A stretch of 64,000 bases of DNA from Beta vulgaris subsp. vulgaris (Eukaryota > Streptophyta > Magnoliopsida > Caryophyllales > Amaranthaceae), in the NCBI RefSeq assembly GCF_026745355.1, contig NC_079203.1, positions 36,353,246-36,417,245 of the forward strand. The letters run 5' to 3'. Positions 22,496-34,814 of this stretch are shown one piece after another. Position numbers and translations under genes: made by a program. The notes beneath the pieces are model-generated. The model saw nothing but the letters and a program-made list of their open reading frames with translations, ran no database searches and had not been told where the DNA came from. How positions within the stretch are numbered: the first letter of the stretch is position 1; each line of letters opens with the position of its first letter.

Positions 22496-24052
22496 CACTA
22501 GTAGAATAAATGCTATTTGTTTTGGGCGCGCATCAATTAAGGGGGGCAACAATAGGTAATTAATATATTGCTGTGGTTTTAAACCGCAGCAATATCTAAA
22601 CATATTGCTACGGTTTATGAGCAAAACCACAACAATATGTTTATTTTTTATTAAAAAGTACAATGTATTGCTGCGGTTTTGCCTAAAAACCGCAGCAATA
22701 TCTTGACCTATTGCTGCGGTTGTTTCCCAAAACCGCAGCAATAGGTCATGGTACAGCTAAAATTTTTTTTCTTTTTTTGCCTTTTTGCAATTAAATGTGA
22801 AAGATAAAACCATGCAACTAACCCACCAAATTTGCAGACAAACTCAAGATGGAATGACATGAATCTCATTAATATATGAGATGAGTTTCATTAATATATA
22901 AAGGTAAAAGAACTAGTTACAACTTAATGACTAATTACAAAAATTATAATAAAAATAAAAATATATTAAAAAAATAAAGAAACTGATCTAAAAACGAAAA
23001 AAATAAAAAAATTCTAAAACAAAAAGATCTCTAAATACAAATAACAGATCTAAATAAAAAAAACAGAAAATCCTAAAATACAAATTTACTTATCTGAACA
23101 AACGGAAAAAAAAAACAAACAAAAAAACTATTCAAAGAGCCGGTAAACCAGATCTTGTCCTCGAACGAAGGGAGCCGATGGAGCGCGAACCGGATCTTGG
23201 TGAACGAACGACGAGGAGAGAGAGGAAAGCGAACGAAGATCTGTGAACGAACGAAATCACCGAAGAACGAACGAACGAAGATCTGTAAACCGGTGAACGA
23301 ACGAACGAAGATATGTGGACGAAGACAAGAACAACGGAAGCCTTAACTATTTGAACGGACGACAAAAAAAGAAAACAGATCGGTGGTGGAGATGGCGAAC
23401 GACGGTGGTCTTCGTTGAAGATGAAGGTGAGAGGAGATATGGCTTAAGTTGAACGAACGACGAAAAAAAACAGATCGGTGGTGGAGATGGCGAACGATGG
23501 TGGTCTTCGTCGAAGATGAAGGTGAGAGGAGAGAGGGCTTAAGTTAAACGAACAACGAAAAAAAAAACAGATCGGTGGTGGAGACAGCGAACGACGGTGG
23601 TCTTCGTCGAAGATGAAGGTGAGAGGAGATAGGATTGAAGGTGAAGGTAAGGTGAGACGAGAGAGGGCTGAAGGTGAGAGGAGAGAGGGCTAAACGTGAA
23701 TGTGAAACGGCGTGTGAGTGGGAGAATGTGAAGAAACAAAACAACCCTAACGGGCTTGCGTTTTATACAATTTTTTTTTAGATATTGCTGCGGTTTTCAT
23801 CAATAACCGCAGCAATATATCAAAATATTATTTTTTAATATATTGCTGCGGTTTTATGCCAGAAACCGCAGCAATATATTTGGTCAAATAGTCGAAAAAT
23901 TTCTGTTGAAACCATATTGCTGCGGTTTTGGGCGGGAACCGCAGCAATATTGTTTTTTTCTATTTTTTCTTTTCTTTTTGCGTGTTATATTGCTGCGTAT
24001 AGGTAAAACCGCAGCAATACCACCGCAGCAATTAGCATTTATTCTACTAGTG
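22496..24052. mobile_element. Non-autonomous CACTA (En/Spm) element
   Basis: Perfect 20-bp inverted repeats start CACTAGTAGAATAAATG (22496) and end with the inverse at 24052. A 3-bp duplication GTT flanks it (22493-22495 and 24053-24055), and the copia frame continues in register across the site. The subterminal regions contain many inverted ATTGCTGCGGTTTT / AAAACCGCAGCAAT units, typical of CACTA transposase-binding repeats. The interior (about 23130-23740) is GA-rich and has no transposase. Confidence 0.95.
23366..23645. repeat. Three tandem ~95-bp repeats inside the CACTA element
   Basis: CAGATCGGTGGTGGAGA recurs at 23376, 23471 and 23568, each time followed by GCGAACGA, GGTGGTCTTCGT and GAAGATGAAGGTGAGAGG. 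Upstream, GAACGAACGAAGATCTG motifs also repeat. The frames found in it are repeat artefacts. Confidence 0.85.
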
Positions 24053-24529
24053 GTTCTTGAAGGATTTTGTGATGCAAATTGGGTATCTGGTAATGATGAG
24101 ATCTGTTCAACTAGTGGCTATGTGTTTACCCTTGTGGTGGTGCTATATCGTGGAAGTCTTCGAAGCAGACTTGTATAGCACGTTCCACCATGGAGTCTGA
24201 GTTCATTGCCCTCGAGTTGGCAGGGCAAGAAGCTGAATGGTTGAGAAATTGTTGTCTGATGTTCCCTTATGGGGGGACAGGCTGCACCTGTCTCTCTTCA
24301 TTGTGATTCTCAAGCAGCCATTGGTGTTGCTAAGAACAGTGTCTACAATGGTAAGAAGAGACACATACGGATCAGACATGGAGTCGTCAAACAACTCCTG
24401 AAAAATGGGGTGATTTCTTTGGACTATGTGAGGTCCGAAAGAAATCTTGCAGACCCCTTTACTAAGGGGTTATCTAGGAGAGTTGTCCTAGAGTCGTCGA
24501 GGGGGATGAGTCTAAAGCCCATTATTTGA

Positions 24530-25068
24530 GATTTTAAGGTACGTGGATACCCTTTGAAGTTAAACGAAACCATAAAATCTTAACTTGCACTACATTTCTC
24601 ATCCCTATGACGCATGGTAGTGTTTTTTAATCCATAGCCTATTGGTGGTGCTATTGAGACGCACTTGATGGTTTTATATTGTGAGGTTGAGCTTTTGCTC
24701 TTAATAGTTCCATATCCCTTCGGGGTGGTGTTATTGAGAAACACTTGATGGACTACCTACGTAAGTGTGGAGGTTAAGCCGCCTTCTATGAAAGAGGTGG
24801 CTGTCTTTCTAGAGCACTTATTAGACCCAAGGAATGCGCATGGCTATAAAGCTTGTGATGTATCGCGGAGATGCACGATCTTAAGGTAGGTATGTGTTGT
24901 GGGGGTCTCAACGGAACTCTAGTGAGTTCAAGAGAAATTCACTCACTAGATAGTAAGTTGTTGCCTCATTTCACTATGCATCAATTCAAATCGAAAGATA
25001 TTGATGCTTAAGTACTTTCCTTTCCTTACCCAGGAATTTCTTTTGCTTTTCAGAGCCTTTTGGGGGAT
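24530..25068 (+). other. Copia 3' untranslated region and polypurine tract
   Basis: This is non-coding sequence between the end of RNase H and the 3' LTR. Two related segments around 24630 and 24725 share GGTGGTG(C/T)TATTGAGA(C/A) and ACTTGATGG. The purine tract GGGGGA lies directly before TGTTGGA. Confidence 0.7.
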
Positions 25069-25710
25069 TGTTGGATAAGGCTTGAAAAGCCTTGTCTTCT
25101 TTTCATGTCCCACATTGCTTGTGGGAGGGAATGCTCCTTGCTTTATATATCCCTTCCTTCCATTATCTATTGAGTTGGTACTTGAGATGCGTTTGTGGTT
25201 GGATGTCATGCTTGGGTTTGGGCTTGCTATCACACACGCGCGTCCTGCTTAGCCCGGACCGGGCCATGGGCCTTGGGCTTTGGGGAATAAACTTAACTTA
25301 ACTAACTTTTTGGACCCAGGCTAGGAGCGTGTGTGATTGTTGAAGACTGTAACGTTTTGACCGTTATAGTATTTATGGCATTCCCTTGATATTCTCCCCG
25401 GTTTTACAGTCTTTCGTTTTTTGCCTGATTTCTTCCTCTAAAATCACTGTCTTCTGATCAGTTCAAGACACACAAAAACATTCTCTTCTTTATCTTCTCT
25501 TCTCTGTCTTTTCCTGGGTTCGTGCTAATCTCCAAAGTATATACTGTTAGTGGTGGCAGTTTAGGCTGCTGTGTTAACCTTGGGGAGCTTTCCGGCCAGA
25601 TCGATTACCACCGTTGTCAGGCCGTAATTGATTTCAAGTCAGTTGTCTCCTACCACGGCACAACCTTAAAACCAGTGTCTCTTTGCCATTGCGATTGTCA
25701 GTTTCTAACA
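25069..25710 (+). repeat. 3' LTR of the copia element
   Basis: This 642-bp LTR is uninterrupted and serves as reference for the empty hAT site (CCGTAATTGATTTC). It ends at TTTCTAACA and is followed by the ATTGT target duplication. Confidence 0.95.
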
Positions 25711-25803
25711 ATTGTCCTCAAGCTTAATAATCTAAACACGTTATCAATACATGAAATTCATCAAAAAGTGAAAACATATCGAATAGTAGTAGAACAACAT
25801 AAC

Positions 25804-26945
<1,142 letters not shown>

Positions 26946-26949
26946 ATTG

Positions 26950-27177
26950 TGGCCTTTGTCAACGTCAAAGTTGGCGTGTGGGGAGCACGACACTTCCCTT
27001 CTTCATTCCTCTTTTTCTCTCTCCTCAATTCTTCTTCATTCTCACCTAACCCAATTACTCCTAACTCTTCTTCTCTTTGATTCATTCATATTCTTCTTAT
27101 TCTTTTGCCTTTTCTCTAATCTCTTTTACCCTAAAAAAATCCACAATTTTGCTTCTTCCCCATTTATTCGATTTCAG
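26950..27177 (+). other. Probable non-coding first exon of the 29.0-30.8 kb gene
   Basis: A CT-rich leader (CTCCTCAATTCTTCTTC and similar) ends ATTTCAG followed by GTACGC, a good 5' splice site. The acceptor TTTGCCAG lies at 28971-28978, 21 bp before the start codon. The intron is about 1.8 kb. The assignment rests on splice signals and leader composition only. Confidence 0.5.
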
Positions 27178-28167
27178 GTACGCCCCATAATTTCTGCAAT
27201 TTCATAGATCAGTTACTTCATTGTTCTTTATTTTTATCCTGATTTTCTGGGTTTGTGTTTAATTGTGTTATACTGCAAGCAATTGGGTTGCCATGTTTTT
27301 TTTAATTAGATAGATAATTCTTGTGTTTATTTTGGAGGGAAGGTGGGTTTGTATACATAGTCAAAAATTGATTATTTTTTTTTTTTTGTAAATTTAATTT
27401 CTGATTTGCTTGCATGTTATGTGATCTGATATTATGGGTTAGGTTTGATTTTCTTCTTAATTGATGTTGAAACTTGACCTGTGTCAATTTTTGTGTTTTC
27501 TGTGATTTGAGGATTTTCTGATGCTGAGCTTTAATCCTTTTTTTAATGTATTTATTATAGTATGATATTTGAAGGATGTCAGTGATATTATATGATTAAG
27601 TTGAGCTATATTTGAATAAATAGTGTATTTATTTTTGGTGGGATGGAGATATTTGGAACTTCCTGATTGTGAATTGTGATTTCTTACTTAGTTGGATTTG
27701 GCTGAATCTTTATGTCTCAGAGGAAATTTGGAATTTGACCTTATGATATTAAGAATTATATTGTTATCAAAGCATGATGGTTTTATTCTATATAAATATG
27801 AAGGAGCATTATGGTTTGTAGAATGATATTGAGAAATATTTTCATAAAAGCATTAGTTTGGCTGTTTTGCAAATCATCTGAAGTTGGATTAATTTCTTTT
27901 GTGGGATTCTTTTCATTGCTTTGAAGTTTAATTGTTTATGATTGCAGTCTTTCATGTACACTTGGTTTCTTATTGGTATGAGCTTGGAAGTTTGAGCTTT
28001 TAGGTTCCTTACATGATCTTTGCTTCATACATATTGTTAGTGTCTTTTTGTAATTATGTACTCAGCTTCAAATCTGTGATGGATTTTCAAGAGAAGTCTT
28101 TGTACACCTTAATTTCTTGGGTGCTTTTGTCGGTTGCTAAGCAAATTTATATCTTAATCTTAGTCCT

Positions 28168-28358
28168 GGCGTTTGGTTCATATAGTGGTATGAGTTTGGA
28201 ATCAGTAATGAAACCAAGGTGGTATAGGTTTGGAACTTGATACCTAATACCATGTGTTTGGTTTTATTTGGGAATGGAATTTAATAAATAAATACTAGGT
28301 ATGGTTTTTGGCCATTCTAAACTCATACCTCATACCAGAATCATATGAACCAAACACT
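28168..28358. mobile_element. MITE-like element in the leader intron
   Basis: GGCGTTTGGTTCATAT at the left and ATATGAACCAAACAC at the right are inverted, with internal partners GGTATGAGTTTGGAAT / ATTCTAAACTCATACC. The end motif resembles those of PIF/Harbinger-type MITEs. The target duplication is unclear. Confidence 0.6.
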
Positions 28359-28999
28359 TTCTGAATGCTTTTAAATAAATATTCTATCTTTGTTTGGATC
28401 CGGTTTACTGTCATATTAGGAGCTTGATGTTTTGACATGTCAATGCTAACTTATGGTTGCCTCCACTAGGTGCTGTTTAACAACAATGATAATCGGTAGA
28501 TGTTTCTGAATTTGGCTGTGGTAGATGGACAGAATTAGTTTTCTTTCCCTTTTGTTTTTATTTTGGAGGGCATTGGAAAAGGGTCAAGGAAGTGTTCTTA
28601 ATTGTGGCTTTGAACTTGGTTTTCATTTTTGGCACCATGGCTTTGACTATGAATTATATTCTCTTTAGTCTTTTCTCTATTGGTTATACTCTGGAATCTG
28701 TATTTCTTACTTTTACTTTCTCTAAGGTTGTGGTTCTGAATAATTTTTCTCAATCTCTGCAATTCTTAATCATAATGTTGCTTTGTACTGGCGAGTTTAT
28801 GAGTTAATTAAGCTTTGAAGATTCTTAAATCTTGAAAACACCTGATTAGAGATGTTCTTGTGAAAGAGTTATGTGTTAGTTAAACTTATTGTAGGATTAA
28901 TTCAAGTTCGCCAATATTGTCTCTTTTCTGTATAGTGAGAATCCTAGTTCCTCATTTTCTGTTTTCTACTTTTGCCAGTGGATATATTGCATTGGAGAA

Positions 29000-30841
29000 A
29001 TGGACTTCTGCTTGAGACAACTAGCTGAGGAGTCTTCAGACCAGGATATCCTTCGGTGTCCATTTTTGAGGAATATTGATGCACCAACTAACTTTTCCTT
29101 TTCATCCTCTTTGGCCTTTCCTCTTCATGTAAGTCACTTGTACCAGGTTAGAGGTTTCTTTCACTTAAAGTACTCCATCCGTTTATTTTTAGATGTTACA
29201 CTTTCTATTTTAGGATGATTTAAATTAGATGTTACACTTTCATTTTGGGAAACAACTTCTCTCTATCTCTCTCCTATCACATGGGACCCTTTTGTTTTCT
29301 TTCTCTCTATTTCTCTCCTCTTCAAAAATTGCCTAGGATTCCGTGATTATAAAAATGTAACATCTAAAATGAAACGGAAGAAGTACCATTCTTTGTGTAG
29401 TAAAGTCCTTGTATCTATGTCAAATCATTATGATTCTCCTTTCTCATTTTGAAGACCTAAAACTCGTTGCTTCAAAGATTTAGCCCAGATGGGTCCAGAC
29501 TTCAGCATTTATTTTCTCGGATCTAGGTCCAAGCTTGTGTTTAAAGGCTTAAAAAAACACATTCCATATGTGTTCTTCATTGATATGCTTCTGTGACTTT
29601 AATGCTTCTCACATGCTTAATATTTTGCCTTTCTTAGGTACGTGGTGGTGGAGCCAAAGGTCCAATTTTTGAAGATGGTCCCAATTTTGACATGGCATTC
29701 AGGTTATTCCATGGCCATGATGGAGTTGTTCCACTTTCTGGGAGATCATATGTGCGATCTGAGAATAAGGAGATTGATACGCTTCCACCCAAGTTTAATC
29801 CCTTAGCTGCAAGGGCTGCCACCATCAGTCTTTCAGGCTTTGGAGCTGGAGGCCCCTTCAGCTTTGATGCATTTTCTCACATGTGGAATAATAAAAAGAA
29901 GAAATCTCAATCATCAAAGGTAAGGCTCGTTATTGTTATACTTCACCGACTCATTTGGTATGGGGGAAATAAAGGACTAAATGAGGGGAATTAGATACAA
30001 GGAACTTTTTGTCTACGATTGTTAATTCTTTTGTTGAGGGGTAGGGGGAGGCGTCCAAGCGGTAAATTGTTTGCACTAGCAGCTCAGGATATTGATATGA
30101 GGGGGCATTTGATCACTGAATATTTTTGAACTTATATAATTGACTTTTGTATAAATTTAATCTTGTTTTAATATCACTCTGTTGAGCCTTACATTACAAT
30201 AAAATATCTTTTAGGGAGAAGGAAAACACGAGGCGATGAGTAATGAGTGGCTGCAATCAGGAAATTGTCCTATTGCCAAGTCATATAGAGCTGTAAGCAG
30301 TGTTGTGCCGTTGGTAGCAAAGGTTCTTCAGCCCCCACCTGGTGTTAAGTTCGAGTGCCCACGTGCCATTGTTGCAGCTCGAGCAGCTATTTCTCGAACT
30401 GCCTTTGCGAAGAATCTTCGACCCCAACCATTGCCCACAAAAGTTCTCACAATTGGACTACTGGGTATGGCAGCAAATATTCCTTTGGGTATATGGAGAG
30501 AACACACCAAGAAGTTTTCACCTGCTTGGTTTGCAGCAGTTCATGCAGCAGTTCCATTTATAGGCATGTTGAGGAAATGTGTCTTGATGCCTAAAACAGC
30601 TATGGCATTTACTATAGGAGCCTCAATATTGGGTCAGGTTATTGGGTCAAGGGCTGAGCGGTACCGTCTCAAGGCTAAAGCTGCAAGACAATCTGCCATC
30701 ACTGAAATTCCTGTTAGTGAACCAAAAATGCTGCAGGTGCTCACAGTCAACAGTACCGGGCACTGCGGTGATATAGTGAAGTGGGACCCACTTTCTCTTC
30801 ATGCCAGTGAGCCTTCACCATCAGCTGGTGTCTGCTGCTAA
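29000..30841 (+). CDS. Conserved-looking plant protein of unknown function
   Basis: Three coding exons, 29000-29128, 29638-29919 and 30215-30841, join in phase 0 with GT-AG borders to give 345 aa. The N-terminus (MDFCLRQLAEESSDQDIL, then CPFLRNIDAPTNFSF) is hydrophilic. The middle has KGPIFEDGPNFDMAFRLFHG followed by GVVPLSGRSYV. The C-terminal half has three hydrophobic Ala/Gly-rich stretches (about residues 213-231, 238-256 and 266-282) that could be membrane segments, followed by a basic stretch (SRAERYRLKAKAARQS). It ends in CC. I do not recognise a domain of known function. The clean splicing and lack of stops argue for a real gene, probably of plants only. Annexation of an organelle membrane is possible, and no clear transit peptide is visible. 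Confidence 0.85.
29173..29383. mobile_element. Stowaway-type MITE in intron 2
   Basis: The ends CTCCATCCGTTTATTTT and AAATGAAACGGAAGAAG are inverted, with TA on both sides (29171-29172 and 29384-29385). This is the pattern of Tc1/mariner-related Stowaway MITEs. GATGTTACACTTTC motifs lie inside. Confidence 0.85.
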
Positions 30842-31043
30842 GCGTAATTCCGGTAATTCCGGAACTGTATCCCTATTTGTGTTTTTGATGGTGCTGTATC
30901 TGTGTCGTCAATTGTATCATTATAATTATTATGTCCAATATATGTTCACCTGGGCAATACTCCAAATTGCGCTACATTACGTTACTTTTCTTTTTTCTGG
31001 AAACAATTGAGTTCGATGATTTAAATGTAATGGAGTGCTTGAT

Positions 31044-31049
31044 AATAAA
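31044..31049 (+). terminator. Likely polyadenylation signal
   Basis: AATAAA lies about 200 bp downstream of the stop codon of the unknown-function gene. Confidence 0.5.
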
Positions 31050-33077
31050 ATGCAGTCACAGTTTCCGTTGTATTATATCTTTGTTCAAAATGTGCTGATA
31101 CATGCATCAATACTGCCGTGTAAGCTGTAACTGTCATTTTCTTCATTGAATCATGTAAAGTTCAAACAATTAAACTTGATTTGGACTTGTAGAACATACT
31201 ATTAATGAGTTTATTGCATGTATCTTGCTGCGGAAATAACTCGAACGAGGACGGTTATCCGTAAGCGACTTCACTGATAGAATTAGTCATTGAGGTTCAA
31301 ATTGATTTCACCCTCTCTTAGTAATGATCTACGTTAAATCGTAGTACTCAGTCAAGTCATAGTCTGAGAGACTGAATGGCTAAATTATAAAAAAATAGGA
31401 CTATGTAATCTTTTTGAGAAATACTTGTATACAACAGGGTTTAAGCATCACTATTTGACCCGATTGACCTAAATTGATTACTGACCAACTGTTTTTATGT
31501 TGATAAGTTTTTTAAGAAAAAGAAGCAAATTAACCCTAAGATTGAGTAACGAGGAGACTAGAAGATGGATAATGATGTAACTACTATTGAGCTTTCTAAT
31601 ACCATGGTAGAAACTTCCAGGCCAAACGTTTCTGCAGTGGTCATCCCAAATTTTTTTTAGGGTTTTTGCGGCTTGCTCATGGTGGTTACAGGGGTTGTGG
31701 TGGGGGGATGCTGGTGGGGGTGGAGGGAGGGTGGGGTGAGGGCCTGCTGGTGAGTGGTGGAGGGGGTAGTTGTGGGGATGGAGGTTTAGTGATTTGGGAA
31801 AAGAAAAGAAAAAGAAGGGTAAAGTTGAAAATGTTTGATGGGATCGGGGTGATTTTAAGTAATTTTGGGGTGTTTTATAGCATTTTAGTATGAGTAAATC
31901 TCCTTTTAAAACCAAAAAGATGTCCCCACCACATATTTTAATATCGAATGAAGCTAGATTTGATTTTCTTAAATGTTAAGTGTGCAAAAGTAGCATGTAG
32001 CAAGTTTTATGACATTTCCGTTGCAGGGATGTGTAGTAAGTATTTTGAAACTGAAAAGTATAATCATGTTCAATTTTTAAAAAAGGAAAGTTCTTCTCCT
32101 CGATTGTTGATTATTGATTGTTATCATTCCTCTTCAATGAAAACAACGTAGAGTAGACAATGAAGTTTATTTCGACTTGCTCTGTGATCACCCCAGTCCT
32201 AGATGCATGAACAGCAGAAGTAATGTTCATTTAGAAAAACACCTCTTGTTGAACTAAATCTGTCCAGCATATAACAAATGATACTTCTACTGATGTATGA
32301 AGTCCGGTAGAATGGGCAACAAGATGTCTGTATTAAGTTGTTCCATTAATATTCTGAACAATTACCAGGTTCATTAGGTCCTTCCCTTGGCAGCCAGTGT
32401 AACGTGGCTGTGTAAAGTTGTAACTAAAGACAGGATCAAGAATTATTCATAGAGCTGACTTCACCTCTGCTTCTTCCATGTAAAGTAGGCAGTCTACACT
32501 CTCAAGCCTTCTAATGATACTTGCTTCAATCTCAACGCTCAACAGTTAGCCTTACTAGGACTCTTCATTCATCTCAATTACCCGTGTTGGATCCTCAACA
32601 CTCTGACGTGGCTACGGACAGTCGGACACTCCAATATCGGGCCTATTCACTTTCTGAATCCTCATACATTCTGTAGGGTTCATTTTAATACCAAACCCTC
32701 AACACTCTTTCTTTCTTCTTTACATACGGATTATCACAGCAGGCTCACGCTCACCATAGCCTCTACTCCCAATAACTAGTTTCCACACAAAAAATTACAA
32801 GGTTCAACTATATAAGGTGTCTGATGGCATCAGACATCAGAAAGGAGTGGACGCTAAATTTCTGATACCTTTTTACCACCCTTTGCTTTCTGTGACCCAA
32901 AAAAAACTCTGCAGATGTAGTTTACTCAAGCTTCCTATGCTGCAACTAATCTCGAATTTGTAATTCGCATATTCCACCCCTCTGCTTTATGCAGGTAGTT
33001 AAAAATTCGTTCAAAATATATTCATGTAGAAAGGGAATGGCTGGTGCTACACACATTCGATCACATGACAGTCAAAT
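31050..33077. other. Intergenic stretch between convergent genes
   Basis: There is no supported gene. At 31640-31800 lies a G-rich, low-complexity block (GGTGGTGG-like) whose antisense frame is Pro/His-rich and not credible. The right end presumably holds the 3' untranslated region of the PPR gene, which is transcribed leftwards. Confidence 0.45.
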
Positions 33078-34814
33078 TCAGATGAATACAGACGCATGCT
33101 TTAGCTGTCCATACAATTCATCCAGCAAAACATGTATGTCACCTGAAGCAGGATGAGATTTATCAGCAGCAACAAATTGATGCAATTCTTTATCCAATTC
33201 AATCCAACTAGATCCTGGACATCGTTTTTCTATACCTAGTTCTCTCACCATAGACCTTATCTTTTTTACGTCCTTCCATCTATTTCCTTCAGCATACATG
33301 CTAAGTATCAGGCTATAGTAACCATAATTATCAGGCTCCAACTCCCTTAGCTTACTAATGGCAATTTCAGCAACTTTTAAATTCTGACATTGCTTAGAGC
33401 CACTTAATAGGGCTCCCCAAATAGCTGAGTTTGGTTCAATTTTCATACTAACAATCAATTCCAGTGCATCTTCAAGCAACTTAGCTTTGCAAAGTAGATC
33501 AACCATGCAGCCATAATGTTTTATCTCTGGATTAATATGAAAATCATTGATCATGCTTTGGAAGATCCCACGGCCTTCTTCAACTAGTCCTGCATGAGTG
33601 CATGCACTAAGAGCACTAATAAAAGTTACCCCATTAGGCATAACATTTTCCTTTAGCATTTTCTTAAACATAGTAATGGCTGATTTTCCATGCCCATGAG
33701 CCGCGAGTCCTTCAATGATTGAATTCCAACAAAACAGGTTTTTCTCTCTTAAGTTGAAAAAGACAACAAGTGATCTATCTAACCTCCCACACTTCGCATA
33801 CATGTCTACCAACGCAGAACCAACATAAACATCAAGTGAAAGGCCCTCTTGTACCATATAGAGATGAATCTTTGTCCCCAATTCAAGAGCTCCCAGATGA
33901 GCACAACATGAAACAACTATAGCTAATGTCCTTATATCAGGACAGATTCCATTACTCATCATCTCATCAAAGGCAGCTAATGCCTTCTTATATTCATTAT
34001 TTTGTGTATAACACGCGATCATAGTAGTCCAGGACACCAAATCCTTTTGAGACATCTGATTAAACAACAACTCTGCACCCTCAACATCCCCTAATCTCGA
34101 GTATCCGTCAATCATAGTATTCCAAGCAGTAGCATTCCTCTCAGGCATCTCATAGAACAAGTCCCTCGCGGAAGCCATATCTCCACCTCGAACATGAACC
34201 GAAACCATAGTACTCCATGCGAAAGGATCTCTTTCAGGCATTTCATCAAACACCTTCCGTGCTTCCAACATTTTGCCGAGTTTTCCATAAAAATCAACCA
34301 ATGCAGTTAACACAAAAACATGAGCATCAAAACCCATCTTCCATGCCTGACAATGAAGACTTTCCCCAATTTTCAGATAAAAAACTTGGCCACAACCCTT
34401 GATTAATGGAGATAGAGTGTAACTAGTTGGGTAAACTTGACTCCTCAACATTTTCAAGTATAATTTCAGAGCTTGTATTGGTCTTCCCCAATCAATTATG
34501 GCTCTAATTAATGAATTATAGACGAAAACATTGGGAGATTTCATATGGGTAACGGCTAAATTCGCACATTCTATCTGATTGAGCGAAGAACAAACTCTGA
34601 TAAATTGCGTCATTATGTAACAATCTTCAATTTTATTTGTTTTGATCATGAAGGTTTGAAGAGATTGTAGAGCTGGTAAATTTGAGCAGTTTTTTAAAAG
34701 ACCAACTAAATTATCTGTACATATTAGTTTCATAGTACGCGTAAATTTTAACGAAAAAGATTGGTTCAGGTAAGTTGTGTTTTTCTGGCAACGTTGCAAG
34801 AACATTGGCGCCAT
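33078..34814 (-). CDS. Pentatricopeptide repeat protein, PLS class with E domain
   Basis: This is one uninterrupted frame of 578 aa without introns, typical of plant PPR genes. The first ATG in frame is at 34814 (MAPMFLQRCQ); a second lies three codons on. Repeats of about 31-36 aa run from about residue 60 to 500. Recognisable cores include VFVYNSLIRAIIDWGRP, HVFVLTALVDFYGKLGKM, DPFAWSTMVSVHVRGGDM, NATAWNTMIDGYSRLGDV, DLVSWTTMIACYTQNNEY, DVYVGSALVDMYAKCGRL and NLFCWNSIIEGLAAHGHG. The tail (PGSSWIELDKELHQFVAADK, then HPASGDIHVLLDEL) is the E/E+ region. No DYW deaminase follows. Such proteins bind organellar RNA, mostly as C-to-U editing site factors acting with a DYW partner in trans. The N-terminus, rich in K, R, S and T, fits an organelle transit peptide. 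The RNA target cannot be told from the sequence. Confidence 0.95.
   Translation of the reverse strand: MAPMFLQRCQKNTTYLNQSFSLKFTRTMKLICTDNLVGLLKNCSNLPALQSLQTFMIKTNKIEDCYIMTQFIRVCSSLNQIECANLAVTHMKSPNVFVYNSLIRAIIDWGRPIQALKLYLKMLRSQVYPTSYTLSPLIKGCGQVFYLKIGESLHCQAWKMGFDAHVFVLTALVDFYGKLGKMLEARKVFDEMPERDPFAWSTMVSVHVRGGDMASARDLFYEMPERNATAWNTMIDGYSRLGDVEGAELLFNQMSQKDLVSWTTMIACYTQNNEYKKALAAFDEMMSNGICPDIRTLAIVVSCCAHLGALELGTKIHLYMVQEGLSLDVYVGSALVDMYAKCGRLDRSLVVFFNLREKNLFCWNSIIEGLAAHGHGKSAITMFKKMLKENVMPNGVTFISALSACTHAGLVEEGRGIFQSMINDFHINPEIKHYGCMVDLLCKAKLLEDALELIVSMKIEPNSAIWGALLSGSKQCQNLKVAEIAISKLRELEPDNYGYYSLILSMYAEGNRWKDVKKIRSMVRELGIEKRCPGSSWIELDKELHQFVAADKSHPASGDIHVLLDELYGQLKHASVFI

Larger units (their letters stand above)
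17037..24529 (+). pseudogene. Copia gag-pol polyprotein, disrupted
   Basis: Gag starts at the ATG at 17037 and has an in-frame stop near 17163 and further shifts. A CCHC zinc knuckle (CYVCGKPDHKAYQCP) lies at about 17845-17889. The aspartic protease has LDTGASRHFC at about 18006. After a frameshift near 18290-18370 come the GAG-pre-integrase region (LWHGRLGHVN, 18413) and the integrase core (VHTDLADF, FVDDY, PQQNGIAERKNR; to about 19060). RT follows from about 19640, with [18 protein letters not shown] and the catalytic CLYVDDM at about 20140. The solo LTR interrupts RT at 20338-20342. Coding resumes at 22223 with [15 protein letters not shown]. After the CACTA element it continues at 24053 with FCDANWVSGNDE and RNase H features [13 protein letters not shown] and LADPFTKGL. 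Several frameshifts and stops make this copy non-functional. Confidence 0.93.
15794..25710 (+). mobile_element. Ty1/copia LTR retrotransposon with three nested insertions
   Basis: Both LTRs begin TGTTGGA and end with an ACA, and the element is bracketed by a perfect 5-bp duplication ATTGT (15789-15793 and 25711-25715). The domain order protease, integrase, RT, RNase H is that of copia elements. A purine-rich tract (TTTTGGGGGAT) lies directly before the 3' LTR. A hAT MITE sits in the 5' LTR, a solo LTR in the RT domain and a CACTA element just before RNase H. All three carry target duplications, and the coding sequence resumes in frame after the last two. The LTRs differ by many substitutions, so the element is old, and the coding region is broken. 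Confidence 0.95.

Noticed and set aside
23132..23744. Ser/Arg-rich frames in the small CACTA element
   Set aside because: They are produced by GAACGAAC-type and 95-bp repeats and have no transposase similarity.
31478..31915. 145-codon Pro/His-rich frame on the minus strand
   Set aside because: It lies opposite a G-rich low-complexity block and has no domain, splice or promoter support.
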